A DNA stretch of 64,000 nucleotides from Streptomyces sp. NBC_01451 (lineage in GTDB: Bacteria > Actinomycetota > Actinomycetes > Streptomycetales > Streptomycetaceae). Shown here piece by piece: positions 35,053 through 44,159 of the stretch. The notes beneath the pieces were generated by a model, which was not told the DNA's origin, made no database searches, and worked only from the letters and a program-made list of their open reading frames with translations. The position numbers and the translations under genes were made by a program. Every line of letters begins with the position of its first letter. The first letter of the stretch is position 1. The stretch covers positions 496,001-560,000 of the forward strand of contig NZ_CP109479.1 in assembly GCF_036227485.1 (NCBI RefSeq), in the 5' to 3' direction.

Positions 35053-35164
35053 CCGGACCGCTGGCTCGCTGGCTCGCTGGCTCGCTGGCTCGCTGGACTA
35101 CTGGATCACCGGACTGCTGGACCACTGGACTGCTGGACCACTGGATCAATGGATCAATGGATCA
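35053..35164 (+). repeat. Octanucleotide tandem repeat, 14 units
   Basis: Fourteen contiguous 8-base units fit the pattern CTGGnnnn. Units 2-5 are CTGGCTCG exactly; later units are CTGGACTA, CTGGATCA, CCGGACTG, CTGGACCA, CTGGACTG, CTGGACCA, CTGGATCA and two ATGGATCA. The first unit is CCGGACCG. The array fills most of the spacer between the barrel-protein gene and the MFS exporter and ends 29 bases before the exporter start. An 8-base unit can change in number by slippage without any coding constraint here. Confidence 0.9.
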
Positions 35165-35192
35165 GCCACTCCCCCTAGGAGATTCCCCCGCC

Positions 35193-36677
35193 ATGACGCT
35201 GTCCGAAGAGAACCCGGTCGTGGAGGACGCGGCCGACGCGCCGCCGGCCACGGGCCGGCGTGTGCCGCTGTGGGTCGCGATCGTCGCGTGCAGCGTGCCC
35301 ATGTTCATGGTCGCGCTGGACAACCTGGTCGTCTCGACCGCCCTGCACACGCTGGCCGTCGATCTGGAGGCGAACACCCAGCAGCTCCAGTGGTTCGTCA
35401 ACGCGTACGTCCTCAGTTTCGCCTGTCTCCTGATGACGGGGGCCGCACTCGGTGACCGGTTCGGCCGACGCTCGGTCTTCGTGATCGGCATCGTCGTCTT
35501 CACGCTGGCCTCGGTCGGCTGCGGTCTCGCCGACACAAGCGCGCAGCTGATCACGTTCCGTACCGTGCAGGGCTTCGGCGCCGCGGCCGTGATGCCGCTG
35601 TCGCTGACCCTGCTGTCGCAGGCCGTCCCGGACCGGCTGCGCGGGCTGGCGCTCGGACTGTGGTCGGGCGTGAGCGGCCTGGCCGTCGCGATGGGCCCCG
35701 TGGTGGGCGGCGCGGTGGTCGAAGGACTGGACTGGCGGTGGATCTTCTGGATCAACGTGCCGGTGGGCGTCGTCGCCGTGCCCCTGATCCTGCTGACGCT
35801 CCGCGAGAGCAGGCTGCCGGAAGCCAGGCTCGACCTGGTCGGCATGGTGCTGGCCGCCGCCGGCCTGTTCGCACTGGTGTGGGGCATCGTGAACGGCGAG
35901 ACGGACGGCTGGACCTCGGCCGAGGTGCTCGGCGCGTTCGCCGCGAGCGCGGTGCTGCTGGCCGTGTTCGTCCGCTGGGAGGCCCGGGTCCCGCAGCCGA
36001 TGCTGCCGCTGTCCTTCTACAAGGTGCGGGCGTTCACCCTCACCAACATCGTCTCCGCGGCCATGTACTTCGGTGTCTTCGGGTCGCTCTTCCTGCTCGC
36101 CCAGTACCTCCAGATCGTGCCGCCGCGTTCGCCGCTGGAGGCCGGGGTCCGCACACTGGCGTGGACGCTGATGCCGATGTTCGTCGCGCCCGTCGCGGGC
36201 CTGCTCACCGACAAGGTGGGCGGCGGCAGGCTGATGGCGCTGGGCCTCTTCCTCCAGGGCGTGGGGCTCGGCTGGATCAACCTGGTCGCGGACACCGACA
36301 CCGGGTACTCGTCCCTGGTCGGGCCGATGATCGTGGCCGGTATCGGCATGGGCTTCGTGTTCGCGCCGACGGCGGCGGTCGTGCTGGGCTCGGTCAGCCG
36401 CGAACACGCGGGCAAGGCCTCCGGCGCCAACACCACCGTCCGGGAGATCGGCGGGGCGCTCGGTATCGCCGTACTGAGCACCGTGTTCGTGGCGCACGGC
36501 AGCACGGGGTCGCCGCAGCAGTTCGTGGACGGGCTGCACCCCGCGGTGTGGGTCGGCGTCGTCGTGGTGTTCGCGGGCGCGCTGTGCGCGCTGGGGATTC
36601 CGCGCCGGCCCCGGCCGGACACGGACAAGGCGGTGGAGACGGAGATCCCGGCCGAGCCAGTGGCCGAGCGAGCCTGA
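35193..36677 (+). CDS. MFS drug exporter of the DHA2 (EmrB/QacA) type
   Basis: 494 aa with about 14 hydrophobic segments. MFMVALDNLVVSTALHTLAV is the DHA2 first-helix motif (antiporter motif D1), GDRFGRRSVFVIG is motif A, and GLWSGVSGLAVAMGPVVGG carries motif C. It should export a drug-like or lipid-like compound in exchange for protons. The ATG at 35193 has TAGGAG upstream and is preceded by the 8-base repeat array. It is probably transcribed from the MerR promoter and closed by a strong hairpin. Export of, or resistance to, the neighbouring lipid product is a reasonable guess only. Confidence 0.92.
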   Translation: MTLSEENPVVEDAADAPPATGRRVPLWVAIVACSVPMFMVALDNLVVSTALHTLAVDLEANTQQLQWFVNAYVLSFACLLMTGAALGDRFGRRSVFVIGIVVFTLASVGCGLADTSAQLITFRTVQGFGAAAVMPLSLTLLSQAVPDRLRGLALGLWSGVSGLAVAMGPVVGGAVVEGLDWRWIFWINVPVGVVAVPLILLTLRESRLPEARLDLVGMVLAAAGLFALVWGIVNGETDGWTSAEVLGAFAASAVLLAVFVRWEARVPQPMLPLSFYKVRAFTLTNIVSAAMYFGVFGSLFLLAQYLQIVPPRSPLEAGVRTLAWTLMPMFVAPVAGLLTDKVGGGRLMALGLFLQGVGLGWINLVADTDTGYSSLVGPMIVAGIGMGFVFAPTAAVVLGSVSREHAGKASGANTTVREIGGALGIAVLSTVFVAHGSTGSPQQFVDGLHPAVWVGVVVVFAGALCALGIPRRPRPDTDKAVETEIPAEPVAERA

Positions 36678-36694
36678 GATCCCGCCCCGCTCCG

Positions 36695-36739
36695 ACGCCG
36701 GTGACTGCCCCTGCCTGACGGCCGGGCGGTCACCGGCGT
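36695..36739 (+). terminator. Strong hairpin terminator after the MFS gene
   Basis: ACGCCGGTGAC (36695-36705) pairs perfectly with GTCACCGGCGT (36729-36739), and the stem continues inward through one T-G wobble and GCCC/GGGC, about 16 pairs in all, followed by TTT-containing sequence. It lies 18 bases after the exporter stop. Confidence 0.8.
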
Positions 36740-36851
36740 TTCCTGCTCAGCGGGCGCCGCTCCCCTCTTTCCGCAGGCCGTTCCGCCGCTCTAAGATCAC
36801 GCTGACCTGTCATGACGCGCTCACGCTCTCGCCATCGAGGGGACGCCCACC

Positions 36852-37286
36852 ATGCGCAACCTGCTTCGCACCGCCACGGCCGGAGCCTTAACGGTCACCG
36901 CGGTCCTCGCCTGCGGCACCGCCCACGCCACGCCGCCCGGGCCCGGAGTGTCGGGCCGGATACTCGCCCAGACCACCATCGGCGACACCGACTACACCCT
37001 GCGGGAGATCACCATCCCCGCAGGCCAGGCCACCGGCTGGCACTACCACGACGGCCCCCTCTACGGCCTCGTCAAGCAGGGCACCCTCAGCCACTTCGAC
37101 TCCACCTGCGAGTCCGACGGCGTGTATCCGCAGGGCAGCACCATCAGCGAGCCGGCCGGTCCCGGGAACATCCACCTGGGCCGGAATCTCGGCAGCACGC
37201 CGGTCGTACTCGACGTCCTGTACGTACTGCCGCACGGCTCGCCCTTCTCGGAGGACGCGGCGAACCCCGGGTGCGACTTCCAGTGA
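36852..37286 (+). CDS. Secreted cupin-domain protein
   Basis: 144 aa. It begins with a signal peptide (MRNLLRTATAGALTVTAVLA, then CGTAHA before the likely cleavage site), so it is exported. The small beta-barrel keeps cupin metal-site spacing: GWHYHDGPLYGLVKQG (His pair) and a later conserved His in NIHLGRN. Substrate and activity are unknown. It stands alone with its own promoter region, between two hairpins. Confidence 0.82.
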   Translation: MRNLLRTATAGALTVTAVLACGTAHATPPGPGVSGRILAQTTIGDTDYTLREITIPAGQATGWHYHDGPLYGLVKQGTLSHFDSTCESDGVYPQGSTISEPAGPGNIHLGRNLGSTPVVLDVLYVLPHGSPFSEDAANPGCDFQ

Positions 37287-37322
37287 CCGGCCGATGAACC
37301 CGCGCTGTCCCCCTTCGGCCGG
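37287..37322. terminator. Shared hairpin between convergent genes
   Basis: CCGGCCGA (37287-37294) pairs perfectly with TCGGCCGG (37315-37322) in the 37-base gap between the rightward cupin gene and the leftward phosphatase gene. Confidence 0.6.
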
Positions 37323-37323
37323 A

Positions 37324-39699
37324 TCACTCGGCCGGTAGCGGCTGCTCCGCCCAGATCGTCTTGCCGGCACCTGTCTGGCGGCTGCCCCAGCGCTGGGTGA
37401 GCTGGGCGACGAGCAGCAGGCCACGGCCGCCCTCGTCGTAGACGTGCGCGCGGCGCAGGTGCGGTGAGGTGGAGCTGCCGTCGGAGACCTCGACGATGAG
37501 GGCACGGTCGCGGATCAGCCGGAGCTGGATGGGCGGTTCGCCGTACCGGATGGCGTTGGTGACCAGTTCGCTGACGACGAGTTCGGTGACGAAGGCCTCC
37601 TCCTCCAGCCCCCAGGCGGTCAGTTGTTCCATGGCGGCCTGGCGGGTGACGGCCACGTGCGCGGGGTCGGGCGGGACGTCCCAGGTGGCCACCCGCCCGG
37701 CGCCCAGCGCGTGCGTACGGGCGAGCAGCAGGGCCACGTCGTCGCCTGGCTGCTCAGGCAGCACGGCCTTGAGCACCGCGTCGCACACGGCGTCGAGCGA
37801 GGCGCCGGGCAGGTTCAGCGCGCGGCAGAGCTCGGCGGTGGCGTGGTCGATGTCCCGGTCTCGGTCCTCGATCAGGCCGTCCGTGTAGAGGGCGAGGAGT
37901 GAGCCCTCGGGCAGTTTCAGCTCGGTCGACTCGAAGGGCAGGCCGCCGACACCGAGCGGCGGTCCCGCGGTGACCTCGATCAGCTCGGCGACGCCGCCTG
38001 GCGGTACGACGGCCGGCGGCGGGTGTCCGGCGGAGGCGAGGGTGAGCCGGCGCGAGACCGGGTCGTAGACGGCGTAGAGGCAGGTGGCGCCCAGTTCGGC
38101 GACGTCGGCACCGTCCTCCTCGTCGGCCAGGTGGGTGACCAGGTCGTCGAGGTGGGTGAGGAGTTCGTCCGGCGGCAGATCGACGTCCGCGAGGGTCCGT
38201 ACGGCCGTACGGAGCCGTCCCATGGTCGCGGAGGACTGGATGCCGTGCCCGACGACGTCGCCGACGCAGAGGGCGACCCGGCTGCCGGACAGCGGGATGA
38301 CGTCGAACCAGTCGCCGCCGATGCCGGCCACCGATCCGCAGGGCAGGTAGCGGTGGGCGACCTCGACGGCCGCCTGGCCGGGCAGCCCCCGGGGCAGGAG
38401 TCTGTGCTGGAGGGCGAGCGCGGTGGTGCGCTCCCGGGCGAACCGGCGGGCGTTGTCGACACAGACGGCGGCGCGGCTGGCCAGTTCCTCGGCGAGGACG
38501 ACGTCGTCCTCGGTGTAGGGGTCGGGGCATCCGATGCGCAGGAAGACCGCGACGCCCAGTGTGGTGCCGCGGGCCCGCAGCGGCACGGTCACCATGGAGT
38601 GGACGCCCTTGCGGTACGGGCGGCCGACGGGCTCGCGGGCGTTGCGTTCGGCCACCCATTCGTCGAACGCCTGCTCGCCGACCCGCCCGAGTACCGCCCG
38701 GCCCTCCGCGATCGCCCGAACGGGCGGGGTGAACGGCGGGTAGGTGTCCTTCGCGCCCAGCGGAATGACGGCCTCCGGAGTGCCCTCGGTGACGGAGCCG
38801 TGGGCGACCCGGTGCAGTACGACCTCGTCGGCCTGCGCGTCCGTGGGTTCGTCGGCGCCGAGCACCCAGTCGAGCAGGTCGACGCTGACGAAGTCGGCGA
38901 ACCGGGGCACGACGAGTTCGACGAGTTCCTCGGCGGTGCGGACGACGTCGAGGGTGGTCCCGATGGTCGTGGCCGCCTCGTTGAGCAGGGCGAGCCGCCG
39001 TCGCGCCCAGTGCTGTTCGCTGCTGTCGAACGCGGCGATGCCCACCGAGACGACGGCCCCCAGGTCGTCTCGCACCGGCCACATCTCAAGGGTCCACGCG
39101 TGTTCCCGGCCGTCGTCCGCGTCCTTGCCGAAGGTCTCGTAGCGTACGGGGACGCCCGTGCGGGTGACCTCGCGCAGGTTGAGCAGGAATCCCTCGCTGA
39201 TCCGGTCGTCGGGCACGATGTTCCCGTCCCCGTAGAACTGCCCGATCAGGGTCTGTTCCTCGATCCCCATCAGGTCGCAGGCGGCGTCGTTGAGCCACGT
39301 GTAGCGCTGGTTGGTGTCGAAGGCGGACATCGACACGGAGGCCTGCCGGACGGTCCTCTCCAGCAGGGCCGGCGCCTGCGCCTGCGCGTCCCTCTGCGGC
39401 TCGGGCGCCACCGGTTCGGGGAGGGCGGTGACGACGAATCCCCGCGCCCGGCCGTCCTCGCCCAGTACGGCGCAGGCGCTGACGGCGAGTTCGACGCGGT
39501 GGCCGTCCCGGTGGCGGAGCGCCACCACGCCGGCCAGTTCGGTCATCGCCGTCGGCGTCGGGCCCTCGGCGAGGAGTCCGGCGGCCGGGCGTCCGACGAC
39601 GGCCTCGGCCGTGTGCCCCGTCAACCGCCGGGCGCCCTCGCTCCATCCCGTCACCATGCCTCGGGCATCGATGATCACCGCGGCGGCGACTTGTTTCAT
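37324..39699 (-). CDS. PAS-PAS-GAF-SpoIIE phosphatase with anti-sigma-type ATPase domain
   Basis: 791 aa multidomain regulator. Order: PAS (about 1-105, VVGRPAAGLLAEGP), a second PAS (about 120-240, NQRYTWLNDAACDLMGIEEQ), GAF (about 255-435), a SpoIIE PP2C-type serine phosphatase (about 450-665, GGDWFDVIPLSGSRVALCVG, then DVVGHGIQSSATM) and a C-terminal HATPase (about 680-785, VSELVTNAIRYGEPPIQLRL, then GRGLLL). Such proteins switch sigma factors by acting on anti-anti-sigma factors, and are numerous in Streptomyces. The ATG at 39699 starts at the first PAS domain; the upstream frame to 39732 is an alternative. No dedicated sigma gene is adjacent. Confidence 0.93.
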   Translation of the reverse strand: MKQVAAAVIIDARGMVTGWSEGARRLTGHTAEAVVGRPAAGLLAEGPTPTAMTELAGVVALRHRDGHRVELAVSACAVLGEDGRARGFVVTALPEPVAPEPQRDAQAQAPALLERTVRQASVSMSAFDTNQRYTWLNDAACDLMGIEEQTLIGQFYGDGNIVPDDRISEGFLLNLREVTRTGVPVRYETFGKDADDGREHAWTLEMWPVRDDLGAVVSVGIAAFDSSEQHWARRRLALLNEAATTIGTTLDVVRTAEELVELVVPRFADFVSVDLLDWVLGADEPTDAQADEVVLHRVAHGSVTEGTPEAVIPLGAKDTYPPFTPPVRAIAEGRAVLGRVGEQAFDEWVAERNAREPVGRPYRKGVHSMVTVPLRARGTTLGVAVFLRIGCPDPYTEDDVVLAEELASRAAVCVDNARRFARERTTALALQHRLLPRGLPGQAAVEVAHRYLPCGSVAGIGGDWFDVIPLSGSRVALCVGDVVGHGIQSSATMGRLRTAVRTLADVDLPPDELLTHLDDLVTHLADEEDGADVAELGATCLYAVYDPVSRRLTLASAGHPPPAVVPPGGVAELIEVTAGPPLGVGGLPFESTELKLPEGSLLALYTDGLIEDRDRDIDHATAELCRALNLPGASLDAVCDAVLKAVLPEQPGDDVALLLARTHALGAGRVATWDVPPDPAHVAVTRQAAMEQLTAWGLEEEAFVTELVVSELVTNAIRYGEPPIQLRLIRDRALIVEVSDGSSTSPHLRRAHVYDEGGRGLLLVAQLTQRWGSRQTGAGKTIWAEQPLPAE

Positions 39700-39812
39700 A
39701 CGCCCCAGGATGGTCCCTGGGCCCCGGGGCATCAACCCAGATGCCCCACACCGGCAAGGCAATCCCGGCCGACCGCCCGCTGCGGGCGGCCAGGAGACAG
39801 CCGAGCCGGGCG

Positions 39813-40277
39813 TCAGCCCCTGTGGGCGCGGAGTGCGGCGAGGGCGCGGTCCGCGTGGGTGTTCATCCGCAGCTCGCTCGTCACCACCTCCAGGACGGTC
39901 CGGTCCTGGGCTATGACGAAGGTGACCCGTTTGGTGGGCATCATCGAGAACCCACGCTTGACGCCGAACAGCTCACGGACCGTCCCGTCGGCGTCCGACA
40001 ACAGCGGCATGCCGAGCGTGTGGCTCTGCGCGAACTCCTGCTGACGGTCGACCGAGTCCCCGCTGATGCCGACCGGCCGCGCGCCGACGGCGGCGAACTC
40101 GGCGGCCAGGTCGCGGAAGTGGCAGGCCTCGGCCGTGCAGCCGGGGGTCAGGGCCGCGGGGTAGAAGAAGAGGACGATCGGCCCGTCGACGAGCAGCTCC
40201 GACAGTCGACGCGGCGCTCCGCTCTCGTCCGGCAGCTCGAAGTCCTCGATCTTGTCGCCGACGCTCACCTTTGTCAT
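39813..40277 (-). CDS. Peroxiredoxin, BCP/AhpC type
   Basis: 154 aa thiol peroxidase. FYPAALTPGCTAEACHFRDL contains the peroxidatic Cys (TPGCT) and a second Cys five residues on (EAC), the spacing of BCP-type enzymes that resolve within the subunit. It reduces hydrogen peroxide and lipid hydroperoxides in the cytoplasm. Its ATG (40277) overlaps the stop of the upstream DoxX-like gene by 4 bases, so the two are co-translated. Confidence 0.92.
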   Translation of the reverse strand: MTKVSVGDKIEDFELPDESGAPRRLSELLVDGPIVLFFYPAALTPGCTAEACHFRDLAAEFAAVGARPVGISGDSVDRQQEFAQSHTLGMPLLSDADGTVRELFGVKRGFSMMPTKRVTFVIAQDRTVLEVVTSELRMNTHADRALAALRAHRG

Positions 40278-40654
40278 GACCGGCCCTCTCCGTTCTTCGC
40301 GACACTGCGTGCCCACAGGACGAGCGGCACCTGGAGCGGCAGCCGCCCGATCGCCCCGGCCCGCAGGGCGGCGGGCCGGTTGCGCCAGTCGACGGCCATC
40401 TTCACGTTGGCCGGGAACACCCCGACGAAGAAGCCCGCCGTGACCAGCGCGGCGACCCGCCGGGTCCGCGGCAGCGCGACCCCGGCCGCCAGTGCGATTT
40501 CGACGGCGCCGCTGGCGTACGTCCAGGTCCTGGGTGTGCCCGGCAGCGAGCGCGGCACGATCGCGTCGAACGTGCGAGGTGCGACGAAGTGGGTGACGCC
40601 CGCGGCGGCCAGCAGACCGGCGAGCAGCAGGGGTGAGCGTTGGGACCGGGGCAC
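40274..40654 (-). CDS. DoxX-family small membrane protein
   Basis: 126 aa with about four hydrophobic segments (LLLAGLLAAAGVTHFVAP, GAVEIALAAGVALP, VAALVTAGFFVGVFPANVKM, IGRLPLQVPLVLWA). The pattern is that of DoxX/MauE-like proteins, which support redox reactions at the membrane; in mycobacteria a DoxX protein pairs with oxidative-stress enzymes. Overlap with the peroxiredoxin gene supports a shared redox-protection role here. Confidence 0.82.
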   Translation of the reverse strand: MPRSQRSPLLLAGLLAAAGVTHFVAPRTFDAIVPRSLPGTPRTWTYASGAVEIALAAGVALPRTRRVAALVTAGFFVGVFPANVKMAVDWRNRPAALRAGAIGRLPLQVPLVLWARSVAKNGEGRS

Positions 40655-40738
40655 GCTTCCTCCTCGGATGGTGTGCCGGGCGATCCTACTGGACGGTAAA
40701 TCCAGTTCGAGAGTCGGGTGTTCGACTGCCTTCCGCGG

Positions 40739-41470
40739 TCAGGACGTGGGGTCGCCGGAGTCCGCGAGCGTTTCCAGCCACTGCTGGAGGAGCGCCGCCT
40801 CGACCGTGGTGAGTCGCTGCGGCGGTTCGGCGCGCAGCCGGGCCGCGAGGGTGGCCGCCGCGGCCGGTACCGCGCTTCCCCGGCCGCTGTCACCTGGTTC
40901 GCCGGTGCCGGCGGGGCAGGTGACGGAGTCGATCACCGAGTCGCGCAGGCGGGCGGCGAACCGGATGTCCGGGTACTGCTCGGGCCTGGTGAGCACGGAC
41001 AGGGCGGCACCGACGTTCGCCGCCATGACGACCCGGGTGGCGGCTTCCGGTGGAACGGTCAGCAGCCCGGCCGCCGCACACCGCTCCAGCACGCCGTGCA
41101 GCAGGGCGTGGGCCTCCTGCGCGGCGGCGGGGGGCGTGGTGAGCTCGGGCGAGTACATCAGGCGGTAGTGGTTCGGGTGGTCCAGTGCGAACCGCATGTG
41201 GTTGTCCCAGCCGCGCTTGAGGTCGGCGACCGGGTCGGCACTGGGCCGGGCGGCGCGCTTGGACGCGAGGTACTGCTCGAACCCCCGGTCGACCACTGCG
41301 GCGAGCAGCCCCGCCTTGTCGCCGAAGAGCCGGTAGAGCATCGGCGCCCCCACGCCCGCGGCCTCGCACACGGCACGCGTCGACACATCGGCGACCGACG
41401 CCCGGGCCAGCAGCTCCGCGGCGGCGTCCAGGATCTTCTCTCTCGCGTCCATGACTTCACGGTACGACAT
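40739..41470 (-). CDS. TetR-family transcription regulator
   Basis: 243 aa. Residues 5-60 are the TetR helix-turn-helix (AREKILDAAAELLARASVAD, then VSTRAVCEAAGVGAPMLYRLFGD). The rest is a helical ligand-binding domain with a TetR_C-like pattern (YLASKRAARPSADPVADLKR). It is divergent from the SDR gene, with two matching 15-bp dyads in the spacer, so it probably represses both. An ATG at 41452 is the alternative start. Confidence 0.92.
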   Translation of the reverse strand: MSYREVMDAREKILDAAAELLARASVADVSTRAVCEAAGVGAPMLYRLFGDKAGLLAAVVDRGFEQYLASKRAARPSADPVADLKRGWDNHMRFALDHPNHYRLMYSPELTTPPAAAQEAHALLHGVLERCAAAGLLTVPPEAATRVVMAANVGAALSVLTRPEQYPDIRFAARLRDSVIDSVTCPAGTGEPGDSGRGSAVPAAAATLAARLRAEPPQRLTTVEAALLQQWLETLADSGDPTS

Positions 41471-41471
41471 T

Positions 41472-41552
41472 CGTAGCGACGTTACGAGTACCCCTTAACA
41501 TCGCTACGATTCGGTGGTACCGTCGATACGAATCGACCGTAGCGCCGCTACG
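41472..41552. promoter_or_regulatory. Paired TetR-type operators in the tetR-SDR spacer
   Basis: CGTAGCG-A-CGTTACG (41472-41486, one mismatch) and CGTAGCG-C-CGCTACG (41538-41552, perfect) are two copies of the same 15-bp dyad, one touching the regulator's start and one 23 bases before the SDR start. A third related half, CGCTACGATTCG, lies between them. This arrangement fits one repressor shutting both divergent promoters. Confidence 0.75.
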
Positions 41553-41574
41553 TCGGATGACGAAGGGATCCGTC

Positions 41575-42348
41575 ATGACCACTCGGACCAGCACCACCCC
41601 GTCCGGCACGCCCGGCACCGGCCCGCGCGTCGCTGTCGTGACCGGCGGCTCGCGGGGAATAGGGCGCCAGGTGGCCCGGCAGCTCGCCACCGACGGATTC
41701 GCCGTTGTGGTCGGCTACGCGGGCAACAAGGAGGCCGCCGAGGACGCCGTGCACACCATCGTGGACGCCGGCGGCACCGCGCTCTCCGCCCGCGCCGATG
41801 TCGCCGACGAGACCGACGTGAGCGCCCTGTTCGACCTCGCGGAGAGCACCTACGGCGGTGTCGACGCCGTCGTCCACGCGGCCGGCCGGATGGCGCTGTC
41901 CCCGATAGCCGAACTCGACCTGGACGAGCTCGACGCCGTCCACCGCACCAACATCCGGGGCACGTTCGTAGTCGACCGGGAGGCGGCGCGCCGGCTGCGG
42001 CCGGGCGGAGCACTCGTCAACTTCTCCACGTCGGTCCTCGGCCTGTCCTTCCCGGGCTACGGCGCCTACGCGGCCAGCAAGGGCGCCGTCGAGGCCCTCA
42101 CGCTGATCCTCGCCCGGGAGATGCGCGGCCGGGACATCACCGTCAACGCCGTCGCGCCCGGCCCGACGGCCACCGACCTGTTCCTCGACGGGAAGGACGA
42201 GGAGACCGTCGCCCGCCTGGCCGCCCAGCCGCCTCTGGAACGCCTGGGCACCCCTCAGGACATCGCCTCGGTGGTGTCCTTCCTGGTCGGCCCGACCGGC
42301 CACTGGGTCAACGGCCAGGTACTGCGTGCGAACGGGGGCATCGCCTGA
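41575..42348 (+). CDS. Short-chain dehydrogenase/reductase (SDR)
   Basis: 257 aa classical SDR. It shows the cofactor loop TGGSRGIGRQVA, the NAG-like motif HAAGRMAL, the catalytic Ser in FSTSVLGLS, the YxxxK pair in YGAYAASKG, and PGPTATDLF after strand 6. It oxidises or reduces an alcohol/ketone with NADP(H). The ATG at 41575 is preferred over 41557 because GAAGGGA lies 8 bases upstream. It is controlled by the divergent TetR gene. Confidence 0.93.
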   Translation: MTTRTSTTPSGTPGTGPRVAVVTGGSRGIGRQVARQLATDGFAVVVGYAGNKEAAEDAVHTIVDAGGTALSARADVADETDVSALFDLAESTYGGVDAVVHAAGRMALSPIAELDLDELDAVHRTNIRGTFVVDREAARRLRPGGALVNFSTSVLGLSFPGYGAYAASKGAVEALTLILAREMRGRDITVNAVAPGPTATDLFLDGKDEETVARLAAQPPLERLGTPQDIASVVSFLVGPTGHWVNGQVLRANGGIA

Positions 42349-42485
42349 GCCTCCGCGGACAACAGCCGCCCACGCGCGGCCTCCGACGCCGATGCCCGCA
42401 CCGCGTCACCGACCGGGCGGTGCCGTCGTTCTCCAGGCTCCGGGGGACACACTGCTCGCGGGACACGGAAAGGGAGCGGCGAGGA

Positions 42486-44114
42486 ATGAGCACGGCGGCT
42501 GCGGAGCAGGACACCGGTGACCGGGACGGCAAGGGAGGCCCGGTTCACCGACGGGAGTTCCTGAAGGCCGCGAGCGGTACGGCGCTCGCGGCGGCCGGCG
42601 TCGGCGCCGCCCCACCCCCGGCCACCGCCCGTACCGTGGCCCCCACGATCGGGTCCACCATGCCGTCACTCACCTTCGACGACCCCGCCGTCCAGCGCCG
42701 TCTGGGCAGGCTCTACGCGTCCGCGCTGGCGGACGTGTCCGACCGCAACACCATCACGGCGGATCCGGCGGTCCACGACAAGGCCGGGCTGCTCACCGAC
42801 CCGCCCGGCACCGTCGTAGGAGCCGGGGCCGGCTATCCGGCACCGCAGCGGTGGACCCGGGACGCGGCCGTCAACGCGTGGAGCGCGGCCTCCCTGCTGG
42901 CGCCGGACCTCGGGCGCAACACCCTCTGGTCCGTGGTGGACCGCGGGCCGGGCGGACTCGTCGTACAGCAGGACAACCAGTGGTGGGACCAGGTCGTATG
43001 GATCGTGGCCGCCTGGCACCACTACCTGGTCACCGGCGACGGGGACTTCCTGACCAGGGCGCACGAGACGGCCGTCCACACGATGGAGGCGCGCGAGAAG
43101 CACAGTTTCAACAGTGCGTACGGGCTCTTCCGGGGGCCGGGGTTCATGAACGACGGGATCTCCGGATATCCCGATCCGCCCTGGACCGCGGGTGTCCGTT
43201 CGTCCTTCGTCCTCGACCATCCGCACGCAGCGGACCTGATGTGCCTGTCGACGAACTGCCTTTACTTCGGTGCCCGGTCGGCGCTGGCGGCCATGGCCGA
43301 CGCACTGGGCAACCCGGCGGAGGCGGCATCGTGGCGTGCGACGGCCGAGCGGCTGCGCTCCGCGGTCGACCGGCATCTGTGGCGACCGGACGCGGGCACG
43401 TACGCGTATCTCGTGCACGGTGCCGGTCCGTCCGCCGGCCGCGTCGACACTTCTCAGGAGGGCGCCGGGCTCGCTCTGGCCCTGCTGCTGGGCGTGGCCG
43501 ACGAGCGGCGGGCGCGGCAGATCCTGGACGGCGCCCACTGGCAGCCCCACGGCATCGTCAACGTCTGGCCGCACTTCGCCCGGTTCGGCGCCGGCCGTCC
43601 CGGGCGGCACAACGTGATGGTCTGGCCGATGGTGCACGGCCTGTACGGGCTCGCCGCGGCCGGCGCCGGCCGGCCCGAACCGTTCGCACGCGCCGTCGAG
43701 ACCTTCGCGGACCTCGTCACCGGCAGCGGGGACGATTTCTACGAGGTGTACGACTCGGTGAGCGGGAGGGTCGACGGGGGCTGGCAGAGCGGTGCGAGCG
43801 GCAGAGCCGAGCACTTCGTCTCGCAGCCGCATCAGACCTGGTCTGCGACCGCGTATCTGCGCCTCGTCCACGAGGGGCTGGTCGGCCTGGAGCACTCGCC
43901 GGACGCGGTGCGGCTGAGACCTTGCCTGCCTCGGCGGTGGGGGCCGGTCCGGCTGCGCGGGCTGCGCTGGCGGGGCCTGACCCTGGACATCGCACTGACC
44001 GGCGCGGGCAACCGGGTGCGCTCCTGCACGGTGGACGGCCGGCCTGGCGCCCCGGTTCTCGCCGCGACCGAAACCGGTCGGCGTACGGTCGAGCTGGTGC
44101 TCGACGGGGAGTGA
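42486..44114 (+). CDS. Tat-exported (alpha/alpha)6-barrel glycoside hydrolase-like protein
   Basis: 542 aa. The twin-arginine signal is HRREFLKAASGTALAAAG near residue 25, so it is exported folded. The body is a helical barrel of the MGH1/GH63/trehalase-like type: RWTRDAAVNAWSAASLLAPD, QQDNQWWDQVVWIVAAWHHY, TSQEGAGLALALLLG, VWPMVHGLYGLAAAGAG and PHQTWSATAYLRLVHEGL. It ends with a beta-sandwich-like tail. It probably hydrolyses an alpha-linked oligosaccharide; the substrate is unknown. The ATG at 42486 has GGCGAGGA upstream. Confidence 0.82.
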   Translation: MSTAAAEQDTGDRDGKGGPVHRREFLKAASGTALAAAGVGAAPPPATARTVAPTIGSTMPSLTFDDPAVQRRLGRLYASALADVSDRNTITADPAVHDKAGLLTDPPGTVVGAGAGYPAPQRWTRDAAVNAWSAASLLAPDLGRNTLWSVVDRGPGGLVVQQDNQWWDQVVWIVAAWHHYLVTGDGDFLTRAHETAVHTMEAREKHSFNSAYGLFRGPGFMNDGISGYPDPPWTAGVRSSFVLDHPHAADLMCLSTNCLYFGARSALAAMADALGNPAEAASWRATAERLRSAVDRHLWRPDAGTYAYLVHGAGPSAGRVDTSQEGAGLALALLLGVADERRARQILDGAHWQPHGIVNVWPHFARFGAGRPGRHNVMVWPMVHGLYGLAAAGAGRPEPFARAVETFADLVTGSGDDFYEVYDSVSGRVDGGWQSGASGRAEHFVSQPHQTWSATAYLRLVHEGLVGLEHSPDAVRLRPCLPRRWGPVRLRGLRWRGLTLDIALTGAGNRVRSCTVDGRPGAPVLAATETGRRTVELVLDGE

Positions 44115-44159
44115 CCTTTCGCACCGCGGGCGCGGTGCGAAACGGCACGAGGTGCTGCG

